This document shows positions 54,051 to 63,633 of a stretch of 64,000 bases of DNA, one piece after another; positions within the stretch are counted from its first letter, which is position 1; each line of letters starts with the position of its first letter. Below the pieces are notes generated by a model. The model was not told where the DNA came from, ran no database searches, and was given only the letters and a program-made list of their open reading frames with translations. Position numbers and translations under genes: made by a program. The DNA is from Methylolobus aquaticus (GTDB lineage: Bacteria > Pseudomonadota > Gammaproteobacteria > Methylococcales > Methylococcaceae): assembly GCA_004168015.1 (NCBI GenBank), contig SEYW01000008.1, forward strand, positions 109,384 through 173,383, given 5' to 3'.

Positions 54051-56372
54051 ATGCAAGCGTCCGGTTTGCTGGTTCTGTTGCCGGTCGGATTCTTCGTCCT
54101 GGCCGGTAACGCCGGCCGGATCTGGGTACGCCAGCAGGTGGCGAGCGACCCGCGGCAGCGCGGGCTCATCGCGGCCTTCGCGCTGACATCCTGGTGGGCG
54201 GGCCTGGGAAGCGTGGTGCTGAGCTTCGGACACCATCTGGCGCAGCTCACGGTGGGCCTGTGGTGGCTCGCGGGGATCCTCGCGTTACTTGGCTTCGACC
54301 GGCTTCTGCGCAAGCGCTTCCGCCCACCCGCATCAGCGGAATCGCCCTACGGGCAACCGATGTCGACGGCGGAGAAACGCGTCACTGTCGCCCTCATGCT
54401 GTCTGCCGGCGCCGCCCTGGCCATGGGTCTGCTGTATCCGCCCAACAATGGCGACTCGCTCATCTATCACCTGCCTCGGCAACTGATCTGGATCAGTGAA
54501 CGAACCGTGTGGCCCCAGGCCATGCCGTTCCCGCACATGAGCGTCATGCCGGCGCTGTCGGAGTGGGTATCGGTCCAGCTGTATGTGCTGGCCGGCAGTG
54601 ACCGGCTGTCATTTCTGGTGCAGTGGGTTTCCTACGTTACCTGTTGGGCACTGCTGGATGCGATTCTGCAGCAGGATGGAGCATCCCGCACAGCGCGCCT
54701 TTATGCCGTGGCGTTTTTCGCCTCGCTGCCCGCCGCCTTCTATCAGGCCTCGAACAACAAGAATGATCTGTTCCTGACCGCGTGGCTGCTGCTCCTGTGG
54801 CTCGTCGCACGGCGCTGCATTGCGCTGAGGACGAACGGGCTCGGGGCGTCCATGCTTGCCGGGGTCTCGGCGGGCTGCGCGATGCTCGCCAAGGGCACGG
54901 CGGTGGTCTACCTGCCAGCCATCGGCATGGTCGCCGGGCTGCGTTTCATCGCCAGCCGGGCGCGCTTCAGCGCGATCGGCGGCGGCGCTTTCGTCGCTGC
55001 TGCGGCAGTGATCACCGCCTTGCACTATGTGCCGACCTTTGTGCTCTTCGCATCAGGCGACACCGCGACGGAAGACAGCGTCCTCAATGGCCGAATCCTC
55101 TCCGCGAGTTCGGCCGTGTCGGTCCTGGCACGCAACCTCGCCCTGCAGTTCGCGTTGCCTTTCGAATCCTGGAATCGCACGCTGGAGGCTGCAACGACCG
55201 CGGCCTTGGCGTTCCTGGGCCAGGGTCCATCCGATCCCGATACGACGTTCATGGCGACCCGGTTTGCCGTGATCTACACGCCCTTTCTCGAAGACTCCGC
55301 CACGGCACTCATTCACTTCGCGCTGGCCTTGTGGCTGTGTGCCGGCGGCTCTCTGCGTGTGCATCCCGACCCCCAGCGTCGCTGCGCGCGCGAATCGGCA
55401 GCGCTGTTCGCATTGTCCCTGCTCCTGTTCTCGGTCGTCTTCCGCTGGCAGCCATGGCACTCCCGGCTGCTGATCCCGGCCGTGGCCTTCGCCGCGCCGG
55501 GTATCGGCCTGATGATCGCGTCCTGGCGCCCCCGCCCGTGGCCCGCGGTCGCTATCGTTGCACTGTGGCTCTGGCTCCTGCCCGCGCTGTTTAACTGGCC
55601 GCGGCCGCTCGTCGGAAAAGTCACTCCGTGGATGCTCAACGAAGATGCGGCTGTCGGGCGCACAGGCCTTGGGGCCAACCTGCTGCCGCCGATCGGCCGT
55701 GTGTTGCGGGAAGCGTCGGCACACTCCGTCTGGCTCGCCACCTCCACCAGCCCGATGCACGCCGTCCTGCGCTACCTCCCGTTATCGACACAGTACGGTT
55801 TTGCGGCCCAGGGCGCGCCACGAAGCCGCTTCGACGCCGTGCTGACCAACCTGCCGGACACAGGGCTCTCACGCTACACGCGCAAGCTGATACAGGGACT
55901 GGTCCCGGTCGTGGACTTCGAGGGCTGGCGGCTGTTTCTGCGACGGGAAGCGTATCGCGATCTCGGCCGATTCGGCGCCCTGCCCCCGGTGACCGGCGTC
56001 GCGACCGTGGCGGGTCTGGCCCCGATGCAGGGCCCCTATCCCGAATTCAAACTGCCGCTCTTCGCCAACATCGGCCCTTCGGGCGCCGAGTTCCGGACTC
56101 TCGCCGGCACGCACCCCGACCGACTGGAAATCGCACTGGCGCGCTACGCGGGCTCCGCTCGCTTCTCCATCCTCATAGGCGGGGTAGTGGCCGGCAGCAT
56201 CGCGGTGGACGGCACCCGCCCCACCGCGGCAGTGACTCTGAAACTGGATGCCAGTGCGACACCACAGCGCATCGAAATCAGGCCGGACCCGATCGATCAG
56301 ACGACGGCGCAGACAGCCGTTCCTCCGGCGCGCCTGCTCAAGATCCAGGCCATACCGTCCGCCGGGCAATAG
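54051..56372 (+). CDS. Polytopic GT39/ArnT-like membrane glycosyltransferase
   Basis: 773 residues. About twelve hydrophobic segments in the first 540 residues. Between the early helices lies the conserved luminal GLLYPPNNGDSLIYHLPRQL, a D-x-x-Y-H pattern as in GT39/PMT-type enzymes that use polyprenyl-phosphate sugars. SLPAAFYQASNNKNDLFLTA follows. The C-terminal ~200 residues are soluble and periplasmic, ending in a beta-rich domain. Acceptor and sugar unknown. CAGGACGG precedes the ATG. Confidence 0.75.
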   Translation: MQASGLLVLLPVGFFVLAGNAGRIWVRQQVASDPRQRGLIAAFALTSWWAGLGSVVLSFGHHLAQLTVGLWWLAGILALLGFDRLLRKRFRPPASAESPYGQPMSTAEKRVTVALMLSAGAALAMGLLYPPNNGDSLIYHLPRQLIWISERTVWPQAMPFPHMSVMPALSEWVSVQLYVLAGSDRLSFLVQWVSYVTCWALLDAILQQDGASRTARLYAVAFFASLPAAFYQASNNKNDLFLTAWLLLLWLVARRCIALRTNGLGASMLAGVSAGCAMLAKGTAVVYLPAIGMVAGLRFIASRARFSAIGGGAFVAAAAVITALHYVPTFVLFASGDTATEDSVLNGRILSASSAVSVLARNLALQFALPFESWNRTLEAATTAALAFLGQGPSDPDTTFMATRFAVIYTPFLEDSATALIHFALALWLCAGGSLRVHPDPQRRCARESAALFALSLLLFSVVFRWQPWHSRLLIPAVAFAAPGIGLMIASWRPRPWPAVAIVALWLWLLPALFNWPRPLVGKVTPWMLNEDAAVGRTGLGANLLPPIGRVLREASAHSVWLATSTSPMHAVLRYLPLSTQYGFAAQGAPRSRFDAVLTNLPDTGLSRYTRKLIQGLVPVVDFEGWRLFLRREAYRDLGRFGALPPVTGVATVAGLAPMQGPYPEFKLPLFANIGPSGAEFRTLAGTHPDRLEIALARYAGSARFSILIGGVVAGSIAVDGTRPTAAVTLKLDASATPQRIEIRPDPIDQTTAQTAVPPARLLKIQAIPSAGQ

Positions 56373-56423
56373 CAACGCGCCAGCGGAATATCGGCGCTCG
56401 CGTGCGCGCCCCCCCGAACCGAA

Positions 56424-56530
56424 GTCAGGCTACCATTCCGCGCCAGCCTGTCATTTCCCTGGCCACGCCTGGCGAGAATTCTTCGGGCGGTACCCGCCAT
56501 CGCAGCGATCCCCTGCCGAACCTTTCCGGC
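56424..56530 (-). pseudogene. Short RAYT remnant (copy H)
   Basis: About 100 bases align by eye with the 3' end of the RAYT copies (TTCCGCGCCA, GGCCACGCCT and GCCATCGC in the same order and spacing). It shows that the RAYT family once reached into the glycan locus. Confidence 0.55.
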
Positions 56531-56545
56531 ACAAAGGGGCAGCTT

Positions 56546-57442
56546 TCATTCCCATGGACGAGAAGAAGGCCCTCGCTCGATTTCTCGCCGCTCAGCCACC
56601 GGCATCGCTCCGAATTCCCCGATATATGGCGGCGACCACAACTTCGCGACGTGGTCGTTAAGAAAGCCTCCGATCCTGATGACCCGCCGGCATTTGCCTA
56701 AACAGAAGGACTCCCTAAGGAACGTCAACATCGCGCCAGTGTCTGAACGGTTGACGTACCGGCTCCCGTTTTCAAACTCATCAAAGGACTTTGCCTGATA
56801 GACCAGCGATTTGAAATGCGACTTCAAGGCGTCCTGAATGTACTCGGAGTCCGTTACCAAAAAAACTGGAATCTCCTCGGTAAGGCGCATCAAAGGTGCC
56901 AAACACTCATCCAATTCCTCCGGAACACGATGCGGCCTTCGCGCCTGCTTCACGCCTTCCGTGACTCTGATCCTGATCCCGAGCCGCTTGAACAAGTGAT
57001 GTTGGTCCGAAAACTCCCGGACCTCGCGCCCGATAATGGCAGAGGGCTGAGCGACCAGGGGCTCTGTCGACTGTCCACGCCGGCTTCCACGCCGCGCTAG
57101 GCATGCAGTGCCCAACAAATTGAACGCGACCATTCTTTTGCTCAGCTTTTTCCCCTGCTTCACAACCTCGTATAGGCGGCTTCCAATCCGTATACTGTCC
57201 TGTAGTCTCAACGCACGTATCAATCGCCGGTTCTCCCCCTCCGCGATGTTTGTGATCCTAATATTGTCAAATGGTGAGAACAATTCCTCCCACCGACAAT
57301 ATGCGACGCCACCGGTAACACCCCAAAGAAACTCCGCCTCATAGCCATAAACCCTTGCGAAGTCACTAATACGACGGAGGAGAAGAAAGCGGTGTCCAAC
57401 ACCGTTACCTGGTTTGCAAACCACGATAACCTTCTTTTGCAT
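56546..57442 (-). CDS. Fucosyltransferase-like (GT-B, NodZ/O-fucosyltransferase-type) protein
   Basis: 298 residues. Opens with KKVIVVCKPGNGVGHRFLLL, then a GT-B-like phosphate-binding turn. EIPVFLVTDSEYIQDALKSH and FLRESFCLGKCRRVIRIGGF resemble the D..L..ALK / DT..M..FL...RC..I motifs of the O-fucosyltransferase and NodZ superfamily. The glycan neighbours agree. It lies on the opposite strand to the glycosyltransferase upstream and has a lower GC content, so it probably came separately. The C-terminus (ERREIERGPSSRPWE) runs to the RAYT remnant and may be altered. Confidence 0.5.
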   Translation of the reverse strand: MQKKVIVVCKPGNGVGHRFLLLRRISDFARVYGYEAEFLWGVTGGVAYCRWEELFSPFDNIRITNIAEGENRRLIRALRLQDSIRIGSRLYEVVKQGKKLSKRMVAFNLLGTACLARRGSRRGQSTEPLVAQPSAIIGREVREFSDQHHLFKRLGIRIRVTEGVKQARRPHRVPEELDECLAPLMRLTEEIPVFLVTDSEYIQDALKSHFKSLVYQAKSFDEFENGSRYVNRSDTGAMLTFLRESFCLGKCRRVIRIGGFLNDHVAKLWSPPYIGEFGAMPVAERREIERGPSSRPWE

Positions 57443-58266
57443 GCAATTCCCCTCTGCATGGTCGACTCATGGAAGTGAAGCGCGTTTGCGCGCTTATCCC
57501 ATAATGTCGCATCCAGAGCCTCACAACGGCAATCGCACGAAAATTCTAGACCATTAGCCTTTAGTGCGCGGAACGGGAGGGTAACAATACCCAGACAGGG
57601 ACTCGACTAGTTCGATATATTTACGCCACCAACTAACGGCGTACAGGACTCTGACGAAATAACATCCTTTCGATTAATAACAGGAGATCGCGGGCCGAAG
57701 CGAGGGAACGCGCGCCGCCTGCTCGCTCATCATCGTTTCCCATTGATGTTTCGGCACTTCCCATGCCTGTATCCGTATGTTGCGGGAGCAGCAGTAGAGG
57801 CACCTTGGGCTGTATCAATAATATGCTCCGGCCTGGTGGTTGCAAGGTGCAGCCGGAGATTCAGGGTCACCCTGCATGAAAGCGTTAACCTTAAGGCTCA
57901 GCGCATGTAGCCATCTTCTCCGTTGCGTATGCAACACAATTCTTGCAGTTCCGCCTGCATTTGAACCATGTTTGCGGGATGCCGCCCTCAAACCGGAAAG
58001 GTGCGCCTACGCCCAGCGCCGGGACGGGCCGCGCTAAGCCCTTATCACCTCAAACCCGCCGTGCGTAGGCTCCTGGCCCTGGGGCTGGCACTTAAACAAG
58101 CCTGTTCCCAATTCGCGCAATTCCTATTCCATGCCGAGCCCCTCCAGACGCCGCACGAACACCTGCCCGCGCCTTCTCTCTTCAGTCACGACCGCAGCGC
58201 ATCGCGCACAGCGAGAGGCGGAATGGCTTTTCAGGACCGTGCCCCTGTTACCTGGCTAGGGTCATG
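57443..58266. other. Long intergenic region without an identifiable gene
   Basis: About 820 bases between two minus-strand genes. On the minus strand, 57563-57670 reads open as a C-terminal-looking stretch (YAVSWWRKYIELVESLSGYC) that is closed by a stop upstream, perhaps the tail of a lost gene. The rest shows nothing I can support. A promoter for the fucosyltransferase-like gene should lie just right of 57443. Confidence 0.4.
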
Positions 58267-59370
58267 CTAATGCCGTCTTTTAAAGTATTCCTTACCAAGT
58301 GCACCAATGCCCTTAGGAGTCCCCACGCCACATTTGAAATTGACATAGTCCGTGGGAGCATCGGTAACTGGATTGATCAATACTGCCAAATCAAACGCCC
58401 ACAGCACATACCCGATTTTCTTTTCTTCCAGATAGTCCAACATTTGCCGGGCCAACTGAGGGAGCTCCGGCCGGCATCCCTTTCTGCTCGCTGTAGCGTT
58501 GAAGGCCGTCACCATAATCGGCACCTTCTTCGACATAAACCCCCAATCCCGTTCCCACGAAGCACGATCCCTGGCGTCCTTATTAATGAAAGGATGCACT
58601 CCGTATATAAGCTTCCGCTCCGGATCATTTAGAATGAACTCTTCACTCAGGTAGTGGGCGTTGCGCACCCCCTCAACAATAATTGCATTCTTGGCCCCTG
58701 AACCACGAATCGCGTCTATAACGGGCTGTGTCGCCTTCTTGAGCTTGGACCAATTCGCCGATGTGTTCTGCTTCAATCCCGGTTCGTTGAAAACCTCAAA
58801 CATAACACCCGAATCATCCTTAAAGATCGGAGCCAATTGACGCCAGGCACGGACGGTGACCTCAGACGGAAGATATGGCATGCCTCTATCCGGATCATCC
58901 GCGCCATCCTCCGGTGACCACTTCACCATGTTTACAATCACGTTGAAACCGCGGGACCGCGCCAGCCTTACAGCACTCACATATTTTTCCTTGTAAGTTT
59001 TCGATCGACGTTTGTTTTCTGGGTCCAGTTCATCCTGATTCACATGCATACGGATGACATCCGCACCGTAGGCCCGGATCTTGTCCAAGGCTGGTATCCC
59101 AAATCGGGCTCTAGCTTTCGCGTACGCGTCCTTTATCCCCGCATCTGGGGGTGCAAATGCCGCGATGACGACGCCTTTTACCTGCCAAGGCACACCGTCC
59201 CTCAGAATGGTTGCTCCTGAAACGGATACCGTACCGTTCGCGGCCAGTAGCGAAGCGGGTGCTAACGCAAGAAGAACGAAAAGAAAATACGTGCCGAGCA
59301 ACCTCAGCCTGGTTTTGAGAGTCGGTGGAGCCAGTGTCACTGAACGGGCAAAAAAAGCTCGATGGCACAT
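58267..59370 (-). CDS. Glycoside hydrolase family 5-like secreted protein lacking the nucleophile
   Basis: 367 residues. Signal-like segment LGTYFLFVLLALAPASLLAA, then the GH5 (cellulase-type) TIM barrel: VSVSGATILRDGVPWQVKGV, RAYGADVIRMHVNQDELDP, and the acid/base in VMFEVFNEPGLK (E196). H259 is in YGVHPF and W324 in GYVLWAFD. The position of the nucleophile glutamate on strand 7, normally ...VTEFN, reads IMVTAFNAT (A289, codon GCC). Hydrolysis by the retaining mechanism should be impossible. It may bind glycan, or the change may be recent damage. Neighbouring genes are glycan-related. Confidence 0.8.
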   Translation of the reverse strand: MCHRAFFARSVTLAPPTLKTRLRLLGTYFLFVLLALAPASLLAANGTVSVSGATILRDGVPWQVKGVVIAAFAPPDAGIKDAYAKARARFGIPALDKIRAYGADVIRMHVNQDELDPENKRRSKTYKEKYVSAVRLARSRGFNVIVNMVKWSPEDGADDPDRGMPYLPSEVTVRAWRQLAPIFKDDSGVMFEVFNEPGLKQNTSANWSKLKKATQPVIDAIRGSGAKNAIIVEGVRNAHYLSEEFILNDPERKLIYGVHPFINKDARDRASWERDWGFMSKKVPIMVTAFNATASRKGCRPELPQLARQMLDYLEEKKIGYVLWAFDLAVLINPVTDAPTDYVNFKCGVGTPKGIGALGKEYFKRRH

Positions 59371-59706
59371 AAGAACTCCGGCAAAAATAGAGCGGCCTAA
59401 GCGCGCAGAAAGAAGGGGCGACCCAGTTTTTCATAGCCAGGACGCTTTGGTTATATCAAAGCGGTAGAGAAACAGCGTACTTGTCTGCCCTTATGCGCCT
59501 CGCATAATGAACAACGGTTTTGCAATCGCAAAGGGTATTCTTGCCTACACCTTTGGTCTGGTGATCAGGTCGACTTTCGGGCCTTTCGAGAGTTCCGTCC
59601 GCTCACTTGGGTCACAAGGCAAGCTCCTGACTCAACCAGATAATGGCCTCGTCTCTTTAAAAGGGATGACCGCTTGGCGGTAGAAAATGTGCCTACAAAG
59701 CCGAAT

Positions 59707-60600
59707 TCAGCCACTGGCGGGAAGGGAGTCTCGGACAGCGCCATCCGCTAGGCTTCGTTTGTTGGCCTCGCGCGACTTCTTCGCCAGTCGCCTTTTGGCT
59801 TGAACGTCTAGTCGGCGCGCTGCCTGCATCACTTCTCCGGCAACTGACTCCGGCTCGAGATAAGGGTAGAAAGGATAAAACCACAAGACGTGGTCTGGTT
59901 TCCGCGATACATTCGGGGCATCCACCACCGTCGGATAAAACGTTCTTGAGCGCACTCGCTCGACCAAATCAGAGCGAACATAGGACACCTCCAGTAACGG
60001 CGCGACAGTAATCCCATCAATATTCTTTAACGGTACAGCGTTATTCCCATGGACATGGAATAGCGTGTGGGTTCTGTTCAGCTTTCTGAGGACTCTGCAG
60101 GCCCTGGCGCGCGTTTTTTCATTACCCAATCGATCTAAACCGTGCAACTCCATGGTGATCTGCGAAAATTTCCGGATCAAACCGGAGCCGGCGGACGCGA
60201 GCACGCCCCACTCGGCGCCTTCAACGTCCATCTTCAGAATTAAATCAAGATCCCTGTGCCCCAGGCGGTCAATATGCTGCTCTAATGAAAAAAGCGCCTT
60301 ATCAGGTTGGCTGACTGAACTGATTCCCTCGCGAAAGAAGTGAAAGCGGGGGTGCTCGGTTGGGAGTCCAGGAACCGTATGGTCAAATAAGTAAATATCA
60401 TGACCACGTTCAGCCAACTCCAAATCAAACGTAACCTGCTTTCCTACGCCAAAGCTATAGACGTTTTGGTCCTTCAACAGCGTATCAAGCAGAATGTAGC
60501 CACCGTCCCCCTGAGCCCTCCCGACTCGCACCTTGGCTGGCCCGATTATGTCCCAAGGCGTCAGTAACGCCAAAACTTCGGTTATCTCCTTCAACTTCAC
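59707..60600 (-). CDS. FkbM-family methyltransferase
   Basis: 297 residues. RVGRAQGDGGYILLDTLL, then VYSFGVGKQVTFDLELAERG and HDIYLFDHTV, form the SAM-binding half. LILKMDVEGAEWGVLASAG is the FkbM hallmark (K-x-D-x-E-G-x-E), and QITMELHGLDRLGNEKTRA follows. Family members O-methylate sugars or antibiotic scaffolds. The C-terminus is basic (VQAKRRLAKKSREANKRS). Composition is AT-richer than the core genome, as for the GH5-like gene before it. Together these look like an acquired glycan island. Confidence 0.82.
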   Translation of the reverse strand: MKLKEITEVLALLTPWDIIGPAKVRVGRAQGDGGYILLDTLLKDQNVYSFGVGKQVTFDLELAERGHDIYLFDHTVPGLPTEHPRFHFFREGISSVSQPDKALFSLEQHIDRLGHRDLDLILKMDVEGAEWGVLASAGSGLIRKFSQITMELHGLDRLGNEKTRARACRVLRKLNRTHTLFHVHGNNAVPLKNIDGITVAPLLEVSYVRSDLVERVRSRTFYPTVVDAPNVSRKPDHVLWFYPFYPYLEPESVAGEVMQAARRLDVQAKRRLAKKSREANKRSLADGAVRDSLPASG

Positions 60601-60763
60601 AGCACGACACCCCCGATTCTGGCTAATTACCTGGGACGGCTAACATTATTTTGTGTTGCCTTATATTGCGGTCACTCATATTTTCGTGGCCTGCTATCTG
60701 GATCAAAAAAAGTGTCACCCTGACGCAGACACTCCGCACCCGACACTGATGGAAGGTGAACGG

Positions 60764-61195
60764 TCACTCGAAGTTCGGCAGCGGGGTATCGATCACCCAA
60801 TCCTGTCGCTGTGCGTCGTAATGCCAATCCTGCTCGTCGACGACCATTTTCTCGGTGGGCTGCCCGATGTAGTGGTAGCGAATTTCGACCGTCTGGTGCA
60901 GGGTCTGCTGCGCTTTGTCTTCGCGTTGGGAAACGACGTTGTAACTAGTGACGCGCACATCCCTCAATCGGTCGGTCGCCCGACGCGGAGGGCTTACGCC
61001 ATCATGAAAGGCAGCGGCCTGGTTGAAGTCACCCCAACGAACTGCGGACTGGTAAGCCCTGAGGGACTCGGTCCTTTTCATCAGAGCCGAATCATGAGCA
61101 CAGGCCGCCAGCAACAAGCACGCAGCCGACGCGAGAATCGGAAGCGAGGGCTTGCCAGTTGCGTTCCCGGGACGTGTTGTAGGCCACAACCTCAT
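60764..61195 (-). CDS. Small lipoprotein of unknown function
   Basis: 143 residues. Signal with lipobox LAAC (SAACLLLAAC). The mature part starts AHDSALMKRTESLRAYQSAV and includes RWGDFNQAAAFHDGVSPPRR, VTSYNVVSQREDKAQQTLHQ and YHYIGQPTEKMVVDEQDWHY. This is an NTF2-like alpha+beta pattern seen in gammaproteobacterial lipoproteins of unknown function. It stands alone. Confidence 0.75.
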   Translation of the reverse strand: MRLWPTTRPGNATGKPSLPILASAACLLLAACAHDSALMKRTESLRAYQSAVRWGDFNQAAAFHDGVSPPRRATDRLRDVRVTSYNVVSQREDKAQQTLHQTVEIRYHYIGQPTEKMVVDEQDWHYDAQRQDWVIDTPLPNFE

Positions 61196-61796
61196 TGCAA
61201 TGTTTTTCCCATGAATGCGTACGCCGATTTTCGGCCAGCAGCCCGGGACGGCGTTCAGCCCCCCTGCCGGCCATGACGACTCCCATGCCGAGATCGCCGG
61301 TGCAGGGCGTCAAGCGCCCTGACCTGCTCGACCTGCTGTCGGAGCGAAAGGTAACCCATGCCACCCAAACCGCCGTTCCGGGTCTGAACCGGGAACCCCT
61401 GAGTACAGGGATGGCGAGGCCGCTGACATTCCTCTTTCTGGATGCCGACGTCCCGCCCGGCATGATGCCACCGGTGTAGCGGGCGACGATTGGATGCTAT
61501 TGGCAGCCATCACGCACCGTCAATACGTCGATTTGCTTAGGTGCGCGGTCGGCATATATCGCCACGCCAGACCCGAGACCGTGACAGTCTTCCGCAACCG
61601 GAAACCTCGCGGCCTCTTCGATTTTGGCAGCGCCGTGCAGCCGAAATCGGCTGGGGTATCGCCACTCGCATCACACAAGGTCTGTCGTCGAGAGCGGCGT
61701 CCACCCGGCGAGTGACTGCACTCGATGCGGGATGCGGACGGAAACCGGCGCCTGGTCGTTCCTGCCTCCTCAAGCCAGGCGTCTTCTTTGGGTTCT
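61196..61796. other. Intergenic region, no gene supported
   Basis: About 600 GC-rich bases between the lipoprotein gene and marC. Short frames on both strands lack motifs and are probably chance openings. Confidence 0.4.
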
Positions 61797-62423
61797 TCAG
61801 CTCGCTGCCGACTGGAAATACGCCTTGATCCCTTCCAGTACATTGGCGGTCGCGATCGAGGCCAGAATCAGCCCCATCACCCGACTGACGATGCTGGCGC
61901 CCCCGGTTCCGATGATCTTCGAGATGAACCCCGCGGCCAGCATCAGCAGATACGACATGGCGATCACCGCAAGCATCAGCAGCGCGCAGATCGCTTGATC
62001 GAGCAGCGAATTGCTGGAATTCTCGGTCAGCAACACCACGGCCATCATCGCACCGGGCGAAGCCAGAGAAGGGGTCGCGAGCGGGAACACGGCGACGTCA
62101 CTGGCGGAGCGCAGCTCCTTCTTTTCCGACTCCGGTTTGCCCTCGCCGAAGATCATGGTCAAGGCAAACAGGAAGAGCACGATCCCGCCGGCGATTTGAA
62201 AGGCGAGCAGCGGGATACCCATCGCCTGAAGAATCGGTTCGCCGACAACGATGAAGAACAGCAGTATCCCGGCGGCGGTGGCAGCAGCCACGAATGCGAT
62301 GCGTCGGCGCTCCTTTTCCGACCGCCCCTGGGTCGCCGATATGAATACCGGCACCGTCCCGATGGGATCGATCACTGCCCATAGCAGCACGAAGGTCGTC
62401 AGCATTTCACTGGATGACGGCAT
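61797..62423 (-). CDS. MarC-family integral membrane protein
   Basis: 208 residues from ATG 62423 (open to 62447). Six helices. VLLWAVIDPIGTVPVFISAT is the N-terminal MarC motif, repeated in the second half as VFPLATPSLASPGAMMAVVL. Despite the old name the family is not linked to antibiotic resistance, and its substrate is unknown. It appears monocistronic. Confidence 0.9.
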   Translation of the reverse strand: MPSSSEMLTTFVLLWAVIDPIGTVPVFISATQGRSEKERRRIAFVAAATAAGILLFFIVVGEPILQAMGIPLLAFQIAGGIVLFLFALTMIFGEGKPESEKKELRSASDVAVFPLATPSLASPGAMMAVVLLTENSSNSLLDQAICALLMLAVIAMSYLLMLAAGFISKIIGTGGASIVSRVMGLILASIATANVLEGIKAYFQSAAS

Positions 62424-62679
62424 GAACTCGGTTTTCTGAGTTGGCAAACGTTGACGCCCCCGGAACCGGGCGCGTTAACGGTCGCGGATCCGACCGCAGG
62501 GCTGAGTGTGCGGTCTGGGATGACACATTCACCTTGGAACCTCGCCCATCATGCTGGCTACGCCCGCCGATGCGCCCGCACGTCGGGAAAGAGAGAACGC
62601 TGCAGCGCTCCGGCAGGCGGGGACCGCGGATCGGCGGACAGGCAACCGGCCTTTCCGCGGCCACTGGATGAACCCGAGG

Positions 62680-63039
62680 TCAGTGCGAGCCCGGAGGCTT
62701 TCCGGCTTCCGAACCGGCCGGCTTTTCGGCAGGCTTGGCGCTGCCCGCCGCTTCGGTGGCCGCTTTCGGGGCGGACATCGTCCCGCCATTGTTCATCATG
62801 CCGCCCCCCTTCATCATGTTGGCGCCGCATTTCATTTCGCCCGCGCCTTTCATCGTGCCGGCGGCCTTCGCCGCGTCCGTCGCAGCGTCTCCGGCCGCTT
62901 CGGCCACTCTATTCACCGCATTCGGGCTGATCTCCTTCAGTGCGAACGGGTCTTTCTCCACGGCAACGGCAGCAGTGGAAGCTGCGCCTGCCAGGCTGAG
63001 GCTCAAAAACGCAGCGAATGGGGTCTTGTCCTGTTTCAT
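62680..63039 (-). CDS. Small exported Met/Gly/Cys-containing protein (HvfA-like opening)
   Basis: 119 residues from ATG 63039. Signal peptide FAAFLSLSLAGAASTAAVAV. The mature N-terminus reads EKDPFALKEISPNAVNRVAE, an Ala-rich helix follows, then GAGEMKCGANMMKGGGMMNN with one Cys and many Met, and an Ala/Pro/Lys-rich tail. The (N/D)PFALKE start with a later KCG recalls HvfA-type precursors of metallophore RiPPs in proteobacteria. Here there is a single KCG and no modifying enzymes alongside. Metal or copper binding through Met/Cys is a guess. Confidence 0.65.
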   Translation of the reverse strand: MKQDKTPFAAFLSLSLAGAASTAAVAVEKDPFALKEISPNAVNRVAEAAGDAATDAAKAAGTMKGAGEMKCGANMMKGGGMMNNGGTMSAPKAATEAAGSAKPAEKPAGSEAGKPPGSH

Positions 63040-63633
63040 TGGCTTTCCCTTGGTCAATGGTAAACGGCGGGAGGCGCAGACATTCAGCGACGCTTTCCCG
63101 ACGGCGGTTGGAACGCCCGCATATGAAATGCGGAAATCGCGGGCCTTGCAAGTTTCCCGTGGACGGCAGGGACGTCGACGACCGGTCCTACCCGCGTGCG
63201 GCGGGCGTTGCTGGCCCGTGGATACCCTGGCCGACCGCGCCGCGATGTCGCGCAATTGATGGTGCCGAAGCCGTATTCGTGTCGATCGTGGCCGGAACTG
63301 TTGCGGGCACCGCACCACTGGACGGATCCGGCCGTTGCGTACGGGTGGCACCGGAGTGGATTCGACAGGGCTTCTGCCAAGACCAACCTTCGCGGCTCTG
63401 AACAGAGCCTCCCTAGACCCACCGTCACCATGCGATACGACGCTTGATCCGCCGTCTCCAGACTTTCTGTGAGCCAGTTCACAGTTCCGGGCAGACAAGG
63501 CCGCAGCCGCACTCGCCCGCTCAGGGCCGCTACTAGCCTTCGGTAACCGACACCCTCAGGGCGCCGGGTACAACTCGATGCGCACATCGGGTTGATGAAC
63601 AAGAAAGGCCAATAACGAAAGGGTGAGACGACA
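63040..63633. other. Intergenic region between divergent genes
   Basis: About 590 bases. Open frames on both strands show no recognisable protein. Promoters for the two divergent genes should lie here, but no clear boxes were found. Confidence 0.4.

Noticed and set aside
57563..57670. Minus-strand stretch reading as a possible C-terminus (YAVSWWRKYIELVESLSGYC)
   Set aside because: Only about 40 codons and closed upstream by a stop. Could be the tail of a lost gene, but too short to assign.
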